From Diplolepis rosae (Eukaryota > Arthropoda > Insecta > Hymenoptera > Diplolepididae): a stretch of DNA of 64,000 bases. The notes below the pieces were generated by a model. That model made no database searches. It was given only the letters and a program-made list of their open reading frames with translations, and was not told the DNA's origin. Positions 21,191 through 32,170 of this stretch are shown in pieces; the first letter of the stretch is position 1, and every line of letters starts with the position of its first letter. The stretch spans positions 248,001-312,000 of the forward strand of contig JAPYXD010000724.1 of assembly GCA_030998225.1 (NCBI GenBank), written 5' to 3'. A program made the position numbers and the translations under genes.

Positions 21191-22415
21191 ATGGAGGGTG
21201 ACACTACCATTTCTACACTACATTTAATCATTTTTTCATACAATTCATTGAGTTGACAAATGTAAATGTCAGATTATAGAAAAGTGTATGTCACATTAAG
21301 TATGTGCTTTTAAATAAGCTCAATTTACATTTGATGTAGATTGGATTTATTCAGCCACTCATCTTATAGTTCAACTTGGCTTTATTTACGCAGGCGTTTT
21401 GCCTTTAAAATGCAAAAGTATTTAATTGTGGCATGATATTAGATTTTTTCCACTTCTACGAAAATACTCACATGAACAACGTCGCATAAAAACTAAGTGT
21501 CCAAAATGGCTATATTAATTGTAGTATTGGAGTGGAAAAAGCCAGTAATACCATATTCATGTTAAGGCTCAAAATGTTTGAACCCTCTATGGTAAAAGTG
21601 AAATTCACATATTATAAGTCGAAATTGCTTATAGAACAAACTGCTTTGAAATATAATAGTATATTACATTACAAGGGGCGAAACAGAGCGATTGCATGTG
21701 TGTGAAGTTTGCTGCCCGAGTGAAACGAGGGCTGCAATCACACGAAATGCTTTCGCTGTGTTTTGTTTCGAGTAATGTATACTATTTTTCATAGCAACTC
21801 ATTTGAGAATCTGATTGGCTGTAACTGTGGAGCGGGTTGAAACAGCGACTTTCAACAATGAACAATGAATTGACAGAGTGGAATGACACTTTGGGTATGT
21901 TCATATGAAAGATGAAATCTTAAAATGGCGTAGAAATTTTGGTTCTTCTACTGCTCTATAGATGTCGCTTTCAAAACTTTTTGAACAACGTAGTATATTG
22001 ATCACATAGTAGAAATTTTAGATAGTTTTTGTATCCAAATTTTTATCGAACTGTATAAACTTTTTGAATTGAATTTATTTCTATCAATTCAACAGTAAAA
22101 TGACTCAGATGCACATGGTTGTTTTTACATTTTATTATAAAGTTGATAAATAAGATTTGATTCTTTTATTTTATATTTCTCTTTATATATAAATACCTTA
22201 GTAAAATAAATAAAATTATTTCCTAAATAAATACAACTGATAATTTTTAATCCCTGGATAATGGATGTAAAAATAAGGAAAAAATAATGCTGATTCTACT
22301 TATGTTATGATATTCTTCTATTTAATTCTCAACCATAATCGCTATATTATGAAACAAATTAGAGTTAGACTACATTCAAAATCGAAAAAGTTTTACAATT
22401 CTCCTTCTAAAAAGA
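21191..22415. other. Intergenic AT-rich DNA downstream of the host exon
   Basis: No coding signal. It contains a foldback element (21655-21786) and, for the minus-strand gene that ends at 22416, a possible polyadenylation signal (TTTATT at 22165-22170, read AATAAA on the minus strand). Otherwise unassigned. Confidence 0.4.
21655..21786. mobile_element. ~132-bp foldback element
   Basis: The ends AATAGTATATTACATTAC and GAGTAATGTATACTATTT are inverted repeats. The centre contains the palindromic GCCCGAGTGAAACGAGGGC (about 21713-21732). Related ends occur at 42655 and 44698. Confidence 0.6.
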
Positions 22416-22704
22416 TTACAGTACACATAGTTTAGTTGCTACATAATGTAAATGCAGAACGGTACCAGCCACAGTGAACATGTTGCCAACTGCAATAATA
22501 CTGTGAACTCGACGAAACGCACCGTGAATTTTCAAGTAGTGTGGGCAATGTTTCAAATGTCCTATATTGTGACAAACTATTTCGTTTCCAACACCTGCAG
22601 CTTGCTCCAAAGTTAACTTCTGTGTTATTAAGCTTAGAAGTGGTGGTGTTAAGTAGAGACGAATCAGTAGTTCCAAGAAGAAAGTACTGAACATTCCACC
22701 AACC
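22416..22704 (-). CDS. 3' terminal exon of a TMEM205-like membrane protein gene (partial)
   Basis: The only convincing host coding sequence. On the minus strand a pyrimidine-rich acceptor TTTTAATTTTCAG is followed directly by GTTGGTGGAATG, and the frame stays open to TAA at 22416-22418. The exon encodes about 95 residues. First comes a segment with LTPPLLSLITQKLTLEQAAG, then VGNEIVCHN, then KIHGAFRRVHSIIAVGNMF running into a hydrophobic stretch that could span a membrane, ending VATKLCVL. The pattern (acidic-basic linker, then an FRxxHxxxxxxN motif, then a last transmembrane helix) resembles the C-terminus of TMEM205-family proteins as I remember them. Upstream exons should lie at higher coordinates but I cannot find them within 22.7-50 kb. 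ATG 22692-22694 is probably internal, since the exon continues upstream to the splice site. Confidence 0.62.
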
Positions 22705-22840
22705 TGAAAATTAAAATTTAAATAATCAAATTAGACTCCAAAATACTTCAATAGGATTTAAAAGATTTAAAAGATTTTTAAATATTTTATAATTTTTTAA
22801 ACACAGGATGGAATAAAGGTGGCTTCTGGGCAATTTATGG

Positions 22841-23458
22841 GGGGTACTCTATGAAACGCTAAAAAATGGTCAATTTTCTTTATTTTATTGTACAGAAACA
22901 GAAAAAGACAGGGAAATTCCGTTTAAAATATTTGTAGATATTAGTTTAAGGTTAGAAATAAAAAAAATTTTAATGGCGGACATATTTAGCATCTCCCAAG
23001 GCTGGTTTTAAAAAAGACGTCTTCTCGTTCACACGATGCCGTCCGAAGATGAAGTCTGAAACATACAAATGATATATCAAATTAACTAGCAGGCTTGTCT
23101 CAAGTGCGTGAACCTCAAAAACTATATAAATTTCCGAAATTTAGCAACAAAACCATATAAACCAAAAAAAGGTTGGTCTTTGCTTACTTTTTTTTATTAA
23201 AAAAGCAGTTAAAAAAATTTTTTTTAACACATTTTCGAGGTTGATGCACTTCTGTGTTCAATATCCTACAAAATGACCAGCCTTGGGAGATGTTCAATAT
23301 GTTCGCCGTTTTGAATTTTTTTATTTATAAATTTTTTTTCTTTAACCTTAAACTAATATCTACAGATATTTCATACGGAATTTCGCTGCCTTTTTCTGTT
23401 TTTGTACAATAAAATATAGAAAATTGATCATTTTTTTTAGCGTTTCATAGAGTGCCCC
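22841..23458. mobile_element. 618-bp foldback element with ~180-bp arms
   Basis: The left end GGGGTACTCTATGAAACGCT is the reverse complement, with one change, of the right end at 23439-23458. Similarity continues inward for roughly 180 bases (left to about 23010, right from about 23268), including the phrase CTCCCAAGGCTGGT. The target duplication is not clear. It lies within what is probably the last intron of the minus-strand gene at 22416-22704. Confidence 0.68.
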
Positions 23459-23598
23459 TCTTAAGGTTGAATGTAAGTTGCATCCCCGTACAAATAGTAG
23501 AGTCCCGTGGGGCGCCGTCGAGCTATGCTGTTTTTCAAAAATTTCATGTGCTCGCATGGTGAAAATTTTAGTGCGCTACTGGCTTAGAATTCGTAGTA

Positions 23599-24916
23599 GG
23601 GGAGAAGCGGCGAAATTGGCGCGTCGTCTAAATTGGCGCACCCTATTTTTCAGAAAATGATAACATAACAAAAAATAAAAATAGTTCTATCGTGTGCATT
23701 CTTGTATGATATGTATTTGATAGAAAAAATTATAAACATCTAATTGCTTAATACAGTTTTATTGCGATTAATCGTTTTTTGGCATAATGGTTATGTTCGA
23801 AGTCATTGAGTTAAATCGTTAAATAATAGTAATTCAAGCTGAATTAGATTAATGCCACGATTTTGTAACCTTTGATATTTAATCTTACGATTAGGATAGA
23901 ATATTTGTATGAAAAAATAAGCATTTTACGTAAAAAGTATTTAATTAATGCACGATACACTTGCGGCAAAATTGGCGCATACGAGATTTAAATCAGAGGC
24001 GAAGTTGGCACACGTGTTGGGTTTCTGGAAACCGGTGACTGAAGTCAAGTGCTCGGATGTTTATGATTGAAAATATAAAGAAGATAGTAAGTACACAATT
24101 ATTAATATATAGATATATACATTTGAATGTTGCTGGACATTTCTGCTAATCTTTTTCTTACGATTTTTTGTGACGGGAGGTAATGTGGTTCGCAAAACTG
24201 ATGTAACGACTTTGTAAGGTTATATTCATTTGAACTATCAGTGGTTAATTTTTTTTTTAAGTTTGAGGTATTAGGGCGTTTTAAAAGCGATTTTCAATAA
24301 TTAATTTGCAGTCTGACAGTGTTTTGAAAGTTTTCTCGATTTTAAGATGTGAAAGCAATGTAAGTAAAAAATTTGTATTTTTGATTGATTTTTTCTATTA
24401 ATTATAAGTCTTCTAAAGTTAATAATTGTATATACTTCTGATTACAAATTCAAATAATTCTCTATAAAAATGATTTCAATTTGAATATTCACTTAAATAT
24501 CCACAATTGCCAGTATTTTATTGTACAAATATAAAATATATTTTAACTTTGGCTGGCTTATGTGAATAAAGGTATAAAAAACTTCACATATCTTGATATA
24601 CTATCTCAAATTTAGTTTCAAATTATAACTACCTCTTTTCATCAACCTTTGCTACTGAAATGTAATTCTAAATCTATGAAAAAAAACTAATACGTGGCAA
24701 GAGAAGATTATAATATTAGTGCGTCAATTTGCCCGACATGGCGGGAAATCTGAATAAAAACCTGCTTTAATATTTTTCAATGCAATCTTTATCCATTGGA
24801 AAGTATAGAAAATATATCCAGCTATTAAATAAATATTTTTTCATAATTTTTAGTCATATACTTTCTTTTTAAACTCGCACTCTCTATTAGGTGCGCCAAT
24901 TTCGCCGCTTCTCCCC
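23599..24916. mobile_element. 1.3-kb TIR element with TA target duplication and iterated subterminal motifs
   Basis: The ends GGGGAGAAGCGGCGAAATTG and the complement CAATTTCGCCGCTTCTCCCC match perfectly over about 24 bases and are flanked by TA on both sides (23597-23598; 24917-24918). The motif AATTGGCGC or near variants recurs inside, at about 23616, 23632, 23972 and 24005, and inverted at about 24721 and 24895. No transposase is visible; the interior is AT-rich and non-coding. TA flanks suggest Tc1/mariner-like mobilisation. Confidence 0.72.
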
Positions 24917-24918
24917 TA

Positions 24919-25191
24919 TGTGTGTATAATTATTGTCACCAATGCTATGCCAGCGGCCGACTCGTAGATCGTGCAACACTGCAATTTAAACCTAACTGTG
25001 ATATGCGTTTGAATAGCTGGATGTCGAAGGTAATTGTTAACAGTTACAAAAAAGTGAGGTGAAGTGAGATGGAAGAGAAGATTTATAAAGAACAAAACTT
25101 TAGACTATGAAGTGCGTCGAAATTCGGGACTGGTTGAAGTGAGGAAAAGAAAATATTTTGCCGGTAATTTCACGTATGCTTCCAAGCTGGT

Positions 25192-25222
<31 letters not shown>

Positions 25223-25570
25223 CGAGACCTACATCAGACAAGCTGAAGAAAGGGAACAGTGTTGCCGGGTTGCGATATTGTTACGTTTATTTACTTATTT
25301 TCAAGCAGCACAAATACCGACATTTTTTAAATTTCTCTACCAGGGCGTTTAATTACTAAAAATTAAAATGTGGAGAGTGCCTATGCATTGCCCATGAATT
25401 ACGTGTTAAAATAGTCACCTTTGACCTTAATTATCTCTGCATCGGTATGGTTGAAAAATTTGAAATTAATTTAGCGTATAAATAATTATTATATTTAAAT
25501 ATCAGCTCCTTTTTTGAAAAATTCTACCGGAGATCGATTTTTTTACATACAACCTTAAGGGAATAAAAAT
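24919..25570. other. Non-coding DNA with a (GT)n microsatellite
   Basis: No recognisable gene. A (GT)n microsatellite lies at about 25195-25221. The two overlapping short open frames that cross it are not supported. Confidence 0.4.
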
Positions 25571-26052
25571 TTACTAGGCACTGTCCCTAGCGAACTGCCT
25601 AGACGCTAGCTTTACGCTGTAGCATAAAGCTATCGTAAAGCTATCGTAAAGTACCATTATAACTCATGAATAAAGCAAAATAAACATTCAAAATGATTTT
25701 ATCTTTATTCTACGTTAAAAATAACGTTAACTGGTAATTGAAATATGTAATAATTTCATTTATTAACGCTAAAAATTAAAAAAACATAATACCTGTCATT
25801 AAAGGCAGTGCAGTGGTTCATCCCTTTCCATGTCTTCACCGTCAGGATTGACTATGCACTGCATTCAATGACAGTTATTATGTTTTTTTAATTTTTAGCG
25901 TTGATAAATAAAATTATTGCATATTTTCATTACCAGTTAACGTTATTTCTAACGTAGAATAAGGATAAAAACATGTTAATTATTTATTTTACCTCGTTCA
26001 TGAGTTATAATGCTAGCTAGTTATAATTCGCTAGGGGTGGCATGCCAAGTAA
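25571..26052. mobile_element. ~480-bp near-perfect hairpin (foldback element)
   Basis: The left arm (25571-25812) and right arm (25855-26052) are inverted repeats over about 200 bases around a 42-base loop. Inner ends are GGCAGTGCA and TGCACTGC; outer ends contain CCCTAGCGAA and TTCGCTAGGG. The left arm has an extra roughly 45-base stretch with a small AAAGCTATCGT tandem. No coding capacity. A transcript of this region would form long double-stranded RNA. Confidence 0.75.
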
Positions 26053-27010
26053 CCTACGTAAAGTTAACAGAACCAAAGCATCGAATCATGATGTCTCTTA
26101 TTTTATAATTAAGGGCTCATTTAGGGCTAATTTAATGTAATGTAATGTTTATATCAAATTCCCCCTGTCACAGGAATTTTCGGCTCATTTTCGGCTCCAG
26201 GTATCGCATTGAACCATTGTCCTACCTTCATAAATAAAAAAGGGCCACAAAGGGTGAAGGGACAAAATATTAAATTTTGCTTTTTCATTCTAAAATCAAT
26301 ACAGGCCAATTTAGGGCTCACTTTCTGTCCAACTATAAACTTTAGTACGTTGCCCTTTTTATATGATATGCAAAGCTGCTGCCAACTTTACATCCAGTCG
26401 GCAGCGCCACCCACGTACACACCAAAAAATTGCTAATTCGAAATTCTACTAATGCAGGAATTTTCGGCTAAAGATAACCCTTTGAACGATTGCCCTACCT
26501 TCAAATTAAAAGAAAGGCAGCCAAGAGCAGAGGGCCATAACATTAATTTTTTGTTATTCTTCTTCATAAGTCCTTGCATTTCATGTTCATATTCTGGCTG
26601 AATATAAATTTCTACTAGAGCCCTTTTCCAAAAACATGCAGAGCGTTGTCTATCTCTAAATCATATCAGCAGCACCATCCGGAAACACTGCTCAAAAATT
26701 GCTTTTTTCAAAATCTACTGCAAGAATTTTCGGCTCATTTTCGGCTCAAGATAAACCTTTGAACGATTGTCCTACCTTCAAAATTAAAAAAGGACAGCTT
26801 AGGGCATTTTGAAGTTTCATTTTAAATTACTCGCCAAAAATGAAATTCTATGAGCAAACAGTAATTCCCTTACTCTTATATATGTATATGGTATGTGAAG
26901 GCAAGCAGGAATCTGTACCGATAGGATTCATAGAATTATAAACATAAACATAAAGGAACAAGTTCTTTTGTACTTCTCGATTTGATTCATTCAACTACCT
27001 TTCTTTCATA

Positions 27011-27939
27011 CACAGTGTGTCCCAAAAATAATCGAACTTTTTGATATAGAATAAGATATACATTATATTATCTTTGAAAGAAATTATTTATCCAAAATAG
27101 GTTCCATTAGTCTCAATGCAACGTTTGGAACGATCAACCAGCGCATGCATAGATTTTTTTATGTCATTTATAGGAATGTTCTTCAGCACCTCGGTTACGG
27201 CTGCTTGAATGGCTGGGATATTATCATAAAATGCTCCTTTCATCTTGGTTTTCAGTTTTGGAAAGAGAAAATAGTCACATGGCGATAGATCAGGCGAATA
27301 CGGAGGGTGGTTGATGAGAGAAATCTGTTTTTTCATCAAAGATTCGTTCACTTTTTTTGGTCTTGTGAGGTGGTACACTTAACTGATGTGGAACAAAACG
27401 TGCACAGACCTTTCTTTTACCCAAATCTTCAGTTAAAATTCTCCAAATAGTGTTTTTACTCATATTTAATTCCTCAGCCAACATTCTCGTAGTAAAGTTT
27501 GCATCGATACCAATGATTTCACGGACTTTTTATACCAATTCAGCACGATTACTAACTTCTGGACGACCTGGCCTTAGGTCGTCATTTAAATCCTCACGGC
27601 CATTTTCAAATCGTGTAAACCACGTATAAACTTGAGTACGATTCATACAATCATCACCATAAACTTTTCCCATCAATTCGTATATCTCAGCGAATTTTTT
27701 TCAAGTTTAATACGAAATTTTATATTTGCTCTTTGTTCCATTTTTGTTTTGTAACATTAGCAAACTTTTACTTTTATTCAAATGGCTGTAAATTTCACAT
27801 CTGTCATCTGATTTACATGAATTAAGGTGCGTTTGAAAGAGGATGAATGTATCTTTTTAATGCTGCAAATTTTCAATAGATGGCGCTGCATGTTGTATGA
27901 TTTAAATATAAAGTTCGGTTATTTTTGAGACACACTGTG
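27011..27939 (-). mobile_element. Internally deleted mariner-family transposon
   Basis: TIRs of about 29 bases start CACAGTGTGTCCCAAAAATA on the left with the complement on the right (two or three differences). TA flanks both ends (27009-27010; 27940-27941). The 929-bp length is below the roughly 1.3 kb of a full mariner, because the catalytic middle of the transposase is missing. Confidence 0.88.
27088..27741 (-). pseudogene. Mariner transposase, internally deleted and frameshifted
   Basis: A cut-and-paste transposase. The start codon is at 27741-27739 (MEQRANIKFRIKLEK). A frame change follows, then YGDDCMNRTQVYTWFTRFE and GRPE, an in-frame stop, and a helix-turn-helix-like MLAEELNMSKNTIWRILTED followed by RKVCARFVPHQL. 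Sequence then jumps near 27330 to the C-terminal SLINHPPYSPDLSPCDYF (carrying the last catalytic aspartate) and KRCIETNGTYFG, ending at 27088. The first two catalytic aspartates of the DD34D triad are in the deleted part, so the copy is dead. Confidence 0.85.
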
Positions 27940-28075
27940 TAGCTTTGCCAATGAGGGAGAAGGTCATAAAATTAATTTTTTGTATTCCTCCCTCACATCA
28001 ATATAAGTCCTTAAATTTATTGCTCATGTTATTGCTGAATATAAATTTACACTAGAGCCCCTCTTAAAAATTTTC

Positions 28076-28778
28076 GTTTTAAACTAAATTTTTTTGTTTA
28101 ATTTCAGGAACAGAACAATATTTGAAGAAACAAATTTATTAATTTTTATCAGACAAATGGATGGAAGTATTTCAAATTATTTCTATAATGTAACTGATGT
28201 ATGAATAGTGGATATGGATTTAAATTTTTTTGTAACGATTGCAAGCGAAAAGCTTTTTGAATTCTTGACATTCTTAAATATGACGATGGTTGCAATTCGA
28301 GATATATCATTCAGTGCTATTTTATGGATATAAATCAATAAAATGTCCATTTGGCCAAATTTTTGAAAAATACATAATAGAGGGCCTGTTATTACTGACA
28401 AAACTAAATGAAATTATAAAATATTTTCATTTACTATTTGAGCAAAAGCTTTCTTATAGTGTAGTTTAAATTATTTTCTATTATTATTGTATAAGAGTAA
28501 ATTTTATTTTATACTGCTATCTCATACTGGTTCTTGGCTTATTTCGGATCACAAATTTAATTATGTTTAGTATATGTGAAAAGTGAATATTGAAATATTA
28601 AGTACGGAGTAGGCGAAGTTTTTGCATGCGAAGTCTTTTTTGTGAGATTGTTATATCTGTGGTCTTCTGTAAGTACAATTTCCGTCGCGAAAAAGGATTG
28701 TTTAAAAAAAATCTCAGTAAAGAAATTAGTTATTTTTCCTATGTACATTTTAAACTTACAATAAGTTTTAGGTTTTCA
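28076..28778. other. Unassigned AT-rich DNA
   Basis: No coding region, RNA gene or repeat that I can support. Open frames here are short and without recognisable motifs. Confidence 0.35.
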
Positions 28779-29595
28779 CATTTGAGCACCTGGATTCTAA
28801 AACTCGCCGCGCTCTCGGAAACAGGTAAAAGTATTGTCCACTGGGTCAAAATGAAGGTTTGAAAAAAATGTTTTTTAATAAAAAAAATAAATATATATTC
28901 GAGTAGAGCATGTTCAGCCCCATATTTTTCCTAAGTGAAATTTTTTTATCCGTTCATTATTTTCTTCAATAAAAAATAAAAACAAAACATTTTTCCTTCG
29001 AGAAAAAGTGGTTTTTTAAACATTTAACTCGTCATTTCTCAGCAAAAAATGTATGAAATGATTTGAGACTTCCAGGACTTATGTAAAACATACCACTGAA
29101 GCCGGTAAGATCCTTTAAATAAATAAAATATGCAATTGTTCATAGATATTTAATAACAAATTGATGCGCACCGTATTTCGTGTTTTTCTAACTTCGCCGA
29201 CAAAAAGTATCTGGGGAAGTTTAACCTACAAAAAAGTTCCAGCGAGAAAATTGTTTGAAATTTGAAATTTTTCTGAAAATTTGAGATTATTCGGATGAAA
29301 ACTACAGTAGTTCTATGGATTATTATTAAAAACTTCTCGGCAGCCGCATCTCGCCTCGGGCATCGAGCACGTGCCAAAGTGCAAGTTGCCGGTCGCATCT
29401 CCTTTTTTCAATGTTTCTATTTACAGGATCGTTACCTAGCGTGTAATTTAACAAAACAGTAAAACCCGCTTCATAGCCAATTTCGAAAAGGAAAATCTTT
29501 TAAAAAAATCCTGGTATCTCTTATCCTTTGCTATGTTAACGATTCACAATGGATCTGTTAGGATAGTGGTAGTGCTCCAGCTTTGTAATTATTCG

Positions 29596-29905
29596 AAGTT
29601 GCGTGCTTGATACTCGTTGACTGCATTATTTTTTTTTAAATTTTATTTATTAAAATGTTTATTACTTCACTTCTCTGATAAAAGTTTTTAGAATTATGCA
29701 AATATAATACTTTTTAACACTAATTTTTTATTTTAAATTCGCTTTTTCGACTATTTTATTACCTTTTCGCAAAAAATCTTTTCTCCTACTAAAATTATTC
29801 ATTCTTTTTTTTTAATTTTTTTTAATATTTTTATATAAATAAATATTTTTAAAAATAAAAAAAAAAATAAAATGCAGTCAGCGAGCATCGAGCACGCAAC
29901 CTTCC
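29596..29905. repeat. Inner ~310-bp foldback within the Polinton-like element
   Basis: GTTGCGTGCTTGATACTCGT (29596 onward) is inverted as AGCGAGCATCGAGCACGCAAC (ending near 29901); the arms then continue into A/T-runs. The centre is almost pure A+T with long T and A homopolymers. It may be a separate MITE. Confidence 0.55.
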
Positions 29906-30134
29906 ACCTAAAAGGCTTTTTTTTAATCGAACCTTGTAAGGGTTATTAATAAAGTAACGTTGATTCAAAATTCAACAAGGATTATATATTTATTTCTCGT
30001 TTCTACAATAATTTTTTTTGCATTGCTTACTTTCTAAACTGGAATCCGAACATTCCTCTTAGTGTATCACTGAAATACTAACACATTTGGCTTTTTTAAT
30101 ACAATATCGTGTACATTATCCTGTATTTTTATTT

Positions 30135-30365
30135 CTATGTTTTCTTAACACCCTTCTTTGCGCGTTTTTTCACGGTTTTTTTTACAGATGTCTTTTTTAG
30201 TGACGATGTTTGACACTTTTGTTTCACAATAGAGCATTCTGTTTCATTTTCTTTTTCAACTATATCTGCGTTTTTACTACCTTTTTTGGAAGTTTTTATT
30301 GACTTTTCTTTGATTGAGGCATTTTCTATCAAATTTTCAAAAAAAGTTTTACCTTCAGGGCTCAA
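30135..30365 (-). CDS. Hypothetical lysine-rich ORF inside the Polinton-like element
   Basis: A 76-codon open frame. The N-terminal part has a short hydrophilic helix-like stretch (GKTFFENLIENASIKEK), then a mixed-charge region with two cysteines, and a strongly basic C-terminus (KKTVKKRAKKGVKKT). The basic tail could bind nucleic acid, but I do not recognise a family. It is the only open frame of note between the two arms and might be the remaining 3' end of a lost element gene. It may equally be chance in A-rich DNA. Confidence 0.3.
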   Translation of the reverse strand: MSPEGKTFFENLIENASIKEKSIKTSKKGSKNADIVEKENETECSIVKQKCQTSSLKKTSVKKTVKKRAKKGVKKT

Positions 30366-31109
30366 ATATCACAATTTGTAGGAGCCGAAAAAAACATGAA
30401 TCTTCAAAATAATGCTTTTATACTCTCTGCTTCTTTAAAAGTGTTCTTGAATGTATGTAAACAAAAACATCAAAACAAAAGAGATGCGACCGGCAACTTG
30501 CACTTTGGCACGTGCTCGATGCCCGAGGCGAGATGCGGCTGCCGAGAAGTTTTTAATAATAATCCATAGAACTCCTGTAGTTTTCATCCGAATAATCTCA
30601 AATTTTAAGAAAAAATTTCTTTGTACATATGGGAACAACTTTCTCGCTGGAACTTTTTTGTAGGTTAAACTTCCCCAGATACTTTTTGTCGGCGAAGTTA
30701 GAAAAACACGAAATACGGTGCGCATCAATTTGTTATTAAATATCTATAAACAATTGCATATTTTATTTATTTAAAGGATCTTACCGGCTTCAGTGGTATG
30801 TTTTACATACGTCCTGGAAGTCTCAAATCATTTCATACATTTTTTGCTGAGAAATGACGAGTTAAATGTTTAAAAAAACACTTTTTCTCGAAGGAAGAAT
30901 TTTGTGTTTTTATTTTTTATTGAAGAAAATAATGAACGGATAAAAAAATTTCACTTGGGAAAAATATGGGGTTGAACATGCTCTACTCGAATATATATCT
31001 ATTTTTTTTATTAAAAAAATTTTTTTCAAACCTTCATTTAGACCGAGTGGACAATACTTTTACATGTTTCCGAGAGCGCGGCGAGTTTTAGAATCCAGGT
31101 GCTCATTTG

Positions 31110-31739
31110 TTCCCATAATATACATTTAGTCCAAGCAACAAGGAATTTGTTAAGATATTATTTATTTCAGAAAACGGACTGCGACATCAGAATAAAGATT
31201 GGTCATGGAGTAATTGTGTCATGTTTTGGGCCACGAATTATGATTTATAAATTTTTTATTAACATTTAAGACTAAAAATCGCACATTTTTTAGTTTTTTG
31301 TTTATAACATTAAAGGTAATTATCCAATCTTAATGACATGAATTTTAAAGTTGAAGAAAAATTGAATTGCGAATAAAATGAGATGTCACTTGATCTGATT
31401 GGATAATTAGAAGTGGAGAAAATTTGGAAAAACCGGGGAATTTAGCTTTTGTTAAGGAAATTAATATCTCAGTTAATTTTTAACTTTTTAGGTTGAGGTT
31501 TGGTGGAAAAGTAGCAGACTTTATGCTCTTCAAATGTGTAACAAAACGGACACTTCAAGATAATACGTTTCTGCGCTATTGACACTTTCATTTATTTAAT
31601 GCGTTAATTGTAAAATGTCTGCTAGCCGCAGAAGTGGTCCGATTTTTATTTTGAAAACGGCTTTTGAAAATATACATCAAGCACAACAGAACATCAATCT
31701 GGGTTTTCTGCTAAAATATTGTAACCGTATTTCAAATTT
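31110..31739. other. Unassigned AT-rich DNA
   Basis: No gene is supported. A short stretch near 31165-31230 faintly resembles a Tc1-type protein segment, but the resemblance is too weak to call. Confidence 0.3.
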
Positions 31740-32170
31740 TATTGTTAAAAAAATTGAATTTTGTATTTTTAATAGTATTTTTTCAAATTAAAAAGAAAAA
31801 TATACATTCAATGAAAAAATAATGTGATTCAAATTTGTAGATCTCAATGTAGAAAATAATTTTGTGCCATAATATTTTTTGTATCTCGTATAATTTAACT
31901 GGAAAATAAAATTTAGATATTGACTCTCTTCAAGTTTTAACATACTGTAACGTTCCTAATTTTGTTTTAATCGAAAAATTTTATTAGGATAATTAGTAGA
32001 GATTTATGACCGCTATCAGAAACTAGTATTGGAATTTGAGGTTCTTTCAAAAAGTTTCTATCGAAAACAAAAAATTCTTTTATTTTCATAATTTTGGTCG
32101 GATCTGATTGGTTAACGAACTTGTCCTTATTTTTGGCTCCGATAAAGTATAAACAAAGCGCAATTGATAG
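31740..32170. repeat. Element C: truncated arm of the element A/B family
   Basis: Matches the right half of element A (about 1670-2110) in the same orientation, including TCTCGTATAATTTAACTGGA and GGTTAACGAACTTGTCC. It stops abruptly near 32170, where the mariner relic begins, so its terminal (ACAG)n and TIR end are absent. Confidence 0.65.

Larger units (their letters stand above)
26165..28075 (+). repeat. Degenerate ~275-bp tandem repeat, about four units, split by a mariner
   Basis: Units begin near 26170, 26455 and 26722 with AATTTTCGGCT...TTGAACNATTGYCCTACCTTC; a further half unit follows the mariner (27942-28075: TAAAATTAATTTTTTGT, then ATATAAATTTACACTAGAGCCC, matching 26540-26650). Units are strongly diverged. 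The short open frame at 26209-26436 lies in a unit and has no counterpart in the others. Confidence 0.6.
28785..31103. mobile_element. Polinton/Maverick-like deletion derivative
   Basis: The left end begins AGCACCTGGATTCTAAAACT and the right end is its complement, ending CCAGGTGCT. The arms are about 640 bases (28785 to about 29425; about 30462 to 31103), clearly matching with small indels. CATTTG flanks both ends (28779-28784 and 31104-31109), a 6-bp target duplication. 5'-AG...CT-3' termini, long TIRs and 6-bp TSDs are together the hallmark of Polintons. Autonomous Polintons are 15-20 kb with polymerase B, integrase, ATPase and capsid genes; none of these is here, so this would be an internally deleted, non-autonomous copy. 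An inner foldback occupies 29596-29905. A different class with a 6-bp TSD cannot be excluded. Confidence 0.68.

Noticed and set aside
25158..25352. Open frame across the (GT)n tract
   Set aside because: The microsatellite reads as alternating Cys-Val in two frames, an artefact of the repeat.
26209..26436. 75-codon frame in the 275-bp tandem repeat
   Set aside because: Not conserved in the neighbouring repeat units.
31165..31230. Possible Tc1 transposase scrap
   Set aside because: Only a handful of residues fit and no catalytic motif is present.
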